From Intestinicryptomonas porci (GTDB lineage: Bacteria; Verrucomicrobiota; Verrucomicrobiia; Opitutales; Intestinicryptomonadaceae): a stretch of 64,000 bases of DNA. Where the stretch lies: the NCBI RefSeq assembly GCF_033971905.1, contig NZ_JALBUT010000002.1, positions 180,396 to 244,395 on the forward strand, in the 5' to 3' direction. The notes under the pieces are model-generated. The model saw nothing but the letters and a program-made list of their open reading frames with translations, ran no database searches and was not told the DNA's origin. Positions 61,919 through 64,000 of this stretch are shown piece after piece. A program made the translations under genes and the position numbers. Positions within the stretch are counted from its first letter, which is position 1; each line of letters opens with the position of its first letter.

Positions 61919-61955
61919 TTTTTTTAAAAAACACCCATTAGTTAACGGTGTTTTT
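61876..61955. promoter_or_regulatory. Candidate operators in the XRE/61996 divergent region
   Basis: AAAAACACC / GGTGTTTTT perfect 9-bp arms (61927-61935 and 61947-61955) around 11 bases lie between two divergent genes. The half-site TTAACGGTGTTT is at 61942-61953 and, inverted, at 61887-61876 in the 5' coding part. Fits binding of a small HTH regulator; not proven. Confidence 0.45.
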
Positions 61956-61958
61956 GTC

Positions 61959-61986
61959 TTGACAATGGGAGCTGCTTTTTTAGAAA
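61959..61986 (+). promoter_or_regulatory. Candidate promoter of the 61996 gene
   Basis: TTGACA (61959-61964) and TAGAAA (61981-61986) with 16 bases between. The predicted start lies within a few bases of the ATG, so the message would be nearly leaderless. Confidence 0.4.
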
Positions 61987-61995
61987 TGGCAAATT

Positions 61996-63360
61996 ATGAA
62001 AACAAAACTATTCTTAACGCTTATTTTTTTATTCGGCATTCCATTATTAAATGCCTTTTCCCAAGAAGACTCTGTTGAACAGGAAAATGCTTCATTTAAT
62101 GATTATATTTTTGAATCAAATGGTAAATCTTTTAAAATAAAAGACGCCGTTTTTACTACGGAAGGTTTGTTAAATTCGCAATCGACTGCATTTGCTGCTA
62201 ATATAAATGGTAATAAGTGCATCATTACAAACATAAGAGTTTCCAGTTCTGATATTGTTAATGGGGTAAGGTTAAAAAATGGAGAGCTTTTAAAAATTCC
62301 TTTGCACATTTTTGTCTCTCCAGGGGCGGATATTCTATTTTTTAAAAATTTAAATATAATAGAAGCAATAGATGTGAATTTTAAAGATGATTTAAGCGAA
62401 ATTTTGAAAGAAGGAGACGAGGTTCTTGTATTTGGTAATCACTTGGGTGTTGGAACATTGGAAGCAAGAATTTCTTGTATCGACTCTGTTGGTGTAAGGG
62501 AAATAAATTTAAAAAACTTTGAAACTCTTGATTTATATTATCACGAAAAGGTAAATGAATTAGAAGGAGATTTAAATGAATTGAACTATAAGGAAATGGA
62601 GCTTTTTAATAAAGGCTTGGATAATAGTTCTCCTGAAATAAAAAAAATAAAAACAGATAGAATTGAACTTACTAAAAGGCGGGCTCAAATAAGAAATATG
62701 ATTTACCAGATTCGTAATCTAAAAAGAAAATATGGCAGGATGTTTTCTTTTTCTTCGATAGGTAGTCCTGTAATTCATTTAAAAAGCGGGAAATGTATAG
62801 GGTTTTTATCGCTTTCTTATAATTATAAATGGAATAATATTGAATCTGGAACATTTACAGCAGCAACAGGGGCGGAAGCTTTTGATAATGGATTTTTTAA
62901 TTTTTCATTCACGGTTTCGCGATTTGATTCATTAAAGCGTTTTTCAGGTATTAAGCTTTCAGAAATAAAAGATTATTCAAGATCAATGTCGGAGGCTGTT
63001 GCAGTTTATTCTTACGCGTCCTTATTCTTGAAAAATCAGAAAGGGCGTGCGGGCGAAATAAAACAATTATCATTTCCTAATATTAATTATCTTGAAGATT
63101 TTATAGTTGAAAAAGATTTCTTGAAACAACTTTATGAAGCGCAGGTAAGATATTCAAGACGACTGGGCAAAGGTACGGAAGAAGCTATGAAAAATTCAAT
63201 AATTGAATATTATTCTAATCTTCGTTCCATCATTTTTGGATTACGTTCCCGCCTGAAAAATTCAAAAGCTTACGTCGCTTTTAAAAATGACGCGGACCCT
63301 CTGATAAGGCGCATGGAATCTTTGGAAAAAGATCTAGACATGGTTAAGAGGAGCAATTAA
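61996..63360 (+). CDS. Exported trypsin-fold pseudoprotease-like protein
   Basis: A 454-residue exported protein with a signal peptide (MKTKLFLTLIFLFGIPLLNAFSQ). The next 260 residues or so line up by pattern with the S1/HtrA trypsin fold: KCIITNIRVSSSD in place of the TNxHV histidine strand, GADILFFKNLN where the catalytic Asp usually lies, GDEVLVFGNHLGVGTLEARIS, and SSIGSPVIHLKSGKCIGFLS in place of GNSGSPV. The catalytic His reads Arg and the Ser reads Ile, so it should be inactive. A coiled coil of about 80 residues is inserted (about 180-240). The C-terminal 150 residues are helical. Followed by a terminator. Confidence 0.6.
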   Translation: MKTKLFLTLIFLFGIPLLNAFSQEDSVEQENASFNDYIFESNGKSFKIKDAVFTTEGLLNSQSTAFAANINGNKCIITNIRVSSSDIVNGVRLKNGELLKIPLHIFVSPGADILFFKNLNIIEAIDVNFKDDLSEILKEGDEVLVFGNHLGVGTLEARISCIDSVGVREINLKNFETLDLYYHEKVNELEGDLNELNYKEMELFNKGLDNSSPEIKKIKTDRIELTKRRAQIRNMIYQIRNLKRKYGRMFSFSSIGSPVIHLKSGKCIGFLSLSYNYKWNNIESGTFTAATGAEAFDNGFFNFSFTVSRFDSLKRFSGIKLSEIKDYSRSMSEAVAVYSYASLFLKNQKGRAGEIKQLSFPNINYLEDFIVEKDFLKQLYEAQVRYSRRLGKGTEEAMKNSIIEYYSNLRSIIFGLRSRLKNSKAYVAFKNDADPLIRRMESLEKDLDMVKRSN

Positions 63361-63379
63361 AAGCCTCTTAATCTCGCGA

Positions 63380-63408
63380 GGGTTCGGGAAACCGAACCCT
63401 TTTTTTTA
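63380..63408 (+). terminator. Terminator of the 61996 gene
   Basis: GGGTTCGG / CCGAACCC 8-bp stem with a GAAA tetraloop and T run. Confidence 0.9.
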
Positions 63409-63952
63409 TTTTATGATGCAATAAAAATCATTCGTTTAAATTGGATTTTATTTGTTTGGGAAATAGCGATATTATTCATAAAAAAATAATTTTAAGATAG
63501 AACAATTTTAGTCAGAGGATATTTTTTATATAAATCTCGAAGTTATAGAGGGTAGGATTGTTCCTTGGTGATATAAAATGTTTTTTTTCGGGGTATTGTT
63601 TTAAAGGCGAGGTTGTTTTCAGATTTAAGAATGCGAGATTTAGCGGTGATAGGGGATTTTATGTTAGAATAAAACCGCTGAAAACTTCAAAGAATAGGAT
63701 TAGTCTCGGCATTTGAATTTAAACATTAAATCCATAAAAGCATGTAAAATGTATTATGTTAGTATAAAAATTTTCTATGGGTAAGGTTATTTGCGGAATG
63801 GGGGAGGGGGATAAATTTTCAAAAAATTGTTAGCATATAAATAATTTATTATTAGTGAGTTAATGTAAGGGGGTAAAAAAATTTGCAAAAAAGGCTTGCA
63901 AAGTGGGGGAGGAAGTACAGAGTGATTGACCTTTCACTTGAGAAAGAGTGGA

Positions 63953-63966
63953 TGATCTTTGAAAAA
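63953..63966 (+). promoter_or_regulatory. boxA-like antitermination site
   Basis: TGATCTTTGAAAAA resembles boxA (TGCTCTTTAACA), which recruits NusB/NusE to rRNA transcripts. Placement at the window edge is consistent with a rrn leader. Confidence 0.4.
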
Positions 63967-64000
63967 GTCTTAAAGAAAAGTTTTTGAAAAAAGTTCAAAA

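Larger units (their letters stand above)
63361..64000 (+). other. Right-edge noncoding region, probable rRNA-operon leader
   Basis: No gene is seen in this stretch. After the terminator at 63380-63408 it is AT-rich and then turns purine-rich (GTGGGGGAGGAAGTACAG, near 63902). The last 60 bases contain a boxA-like sequence (63953-63966) and A/T-rich spacer of the kind found before 16S rRNA. The 16S gene itself would begin beyond the window. Confidence 0.4.

Overview
The window looks like a chromosomal stretch from a Gram-negative member of the Verrucomicrobiota, probably near Opitutales/Puniceicoccales. This is an inference from three things. There are three exported proteins ending in PEP-CTERM sorting signals of the form PEPS/A-x-hydrophobic-YRRRK. 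There is a KDO (LPS core sugar) gene pair, so an outer membrane is expected. There is a cluster of pseudopilin genes whose prepilin motif is mostly A|FTLxE rather than G|FTLxE. Most of the window is ordinary, densely packed core genome. The accessory-looking, more AT-rich parts are 10.1-12.1 kb, 27.2-31.0 kb, 40.2-41.8 kb, 48.2-52.3 kb and 58.7-64.0 kb.

Layout. 0-10 kb: a CNNM/CBS membrane protein and a CvrA-type K+/H+ antiporter, queA, two exported proteins, then a plus-strand operon of an ABCG-like transporter half and three membrane or exported proteins. 10-12 kb: a pentapeptide-repeat PEP-CTERM protein, a decayed tyrosine recombinase, and paired inverted palindromes around the promoter. 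12-14.7 kb: tgt and purB. 14.9-19.1 kb: five type II secretion/type IV pilus pseudopilins. 19-27 kb: two SulP anion transporters, a PmtA-like methyltransferase, kdsD, kdsB and NhaD. 27-30 kb: three surface-glycan genes, one with a frameshift in an A-tract. 29.8-30.7 kb: tRNA-Thr, an array of decayed tRNA-Glu 3' ends with hairpins, and intact tRNA-Glu. 31-40 kb: a YhaM-RdgB fusion, rlmH, a sugar MFS transporter, a sialate esterase, hpt, a histone H1-like protein, an aminotransferase and tsaE. 40-48 kb: two paralogous membrane proteins, a pyrF-ispD-ispF-tlyA operon, and ispE with a three-domain acyl-activating/ACP/acyltransferase protein. 48-53 kb: two PEP-CTERM proteins, a structured noncoding region and a LysM lipoprotein. 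53-58.7 kb: purH and purC divergent, a flavin reductase, a HAD phosphatase and small genes. 59-64 kb: a Sel1-repeat protein, an XRE regulator, a probable inactive trypsin-fold protein, and a right edge that resembles the leader of an rRNA operon.

QueA and Tgt indicate queuosine modification of tRNA. The isoprenoid (ispD/E/F), purine (purB/C/H, hpt), pyrimidine (pyrF) and LPS (kdsB/D) genes are housekeeping. The items most worth a second look are: (1) a GTATT-NNN-AATAC palindrome found as an inverted pair upstream of two PEP-CTERM genes, in one case inside the promoter spacer and beside a recombinase remnant; (2) a Tgt that has lost its zinc-binding cysteines; (3) an acyltransferase that needs a -1 shift on A AAA AAA; (4) unusual fusions (YhaM-RdgB, membrane-KdsB, AMP-ligase-ACP-PlsC); (5) a trypsin-like protein without catalytic His and Ser; (6) the tRNA-Glu fragment array. 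Start codons were chosen by family length, overlap and ribosome-binding site. No searches could be run.
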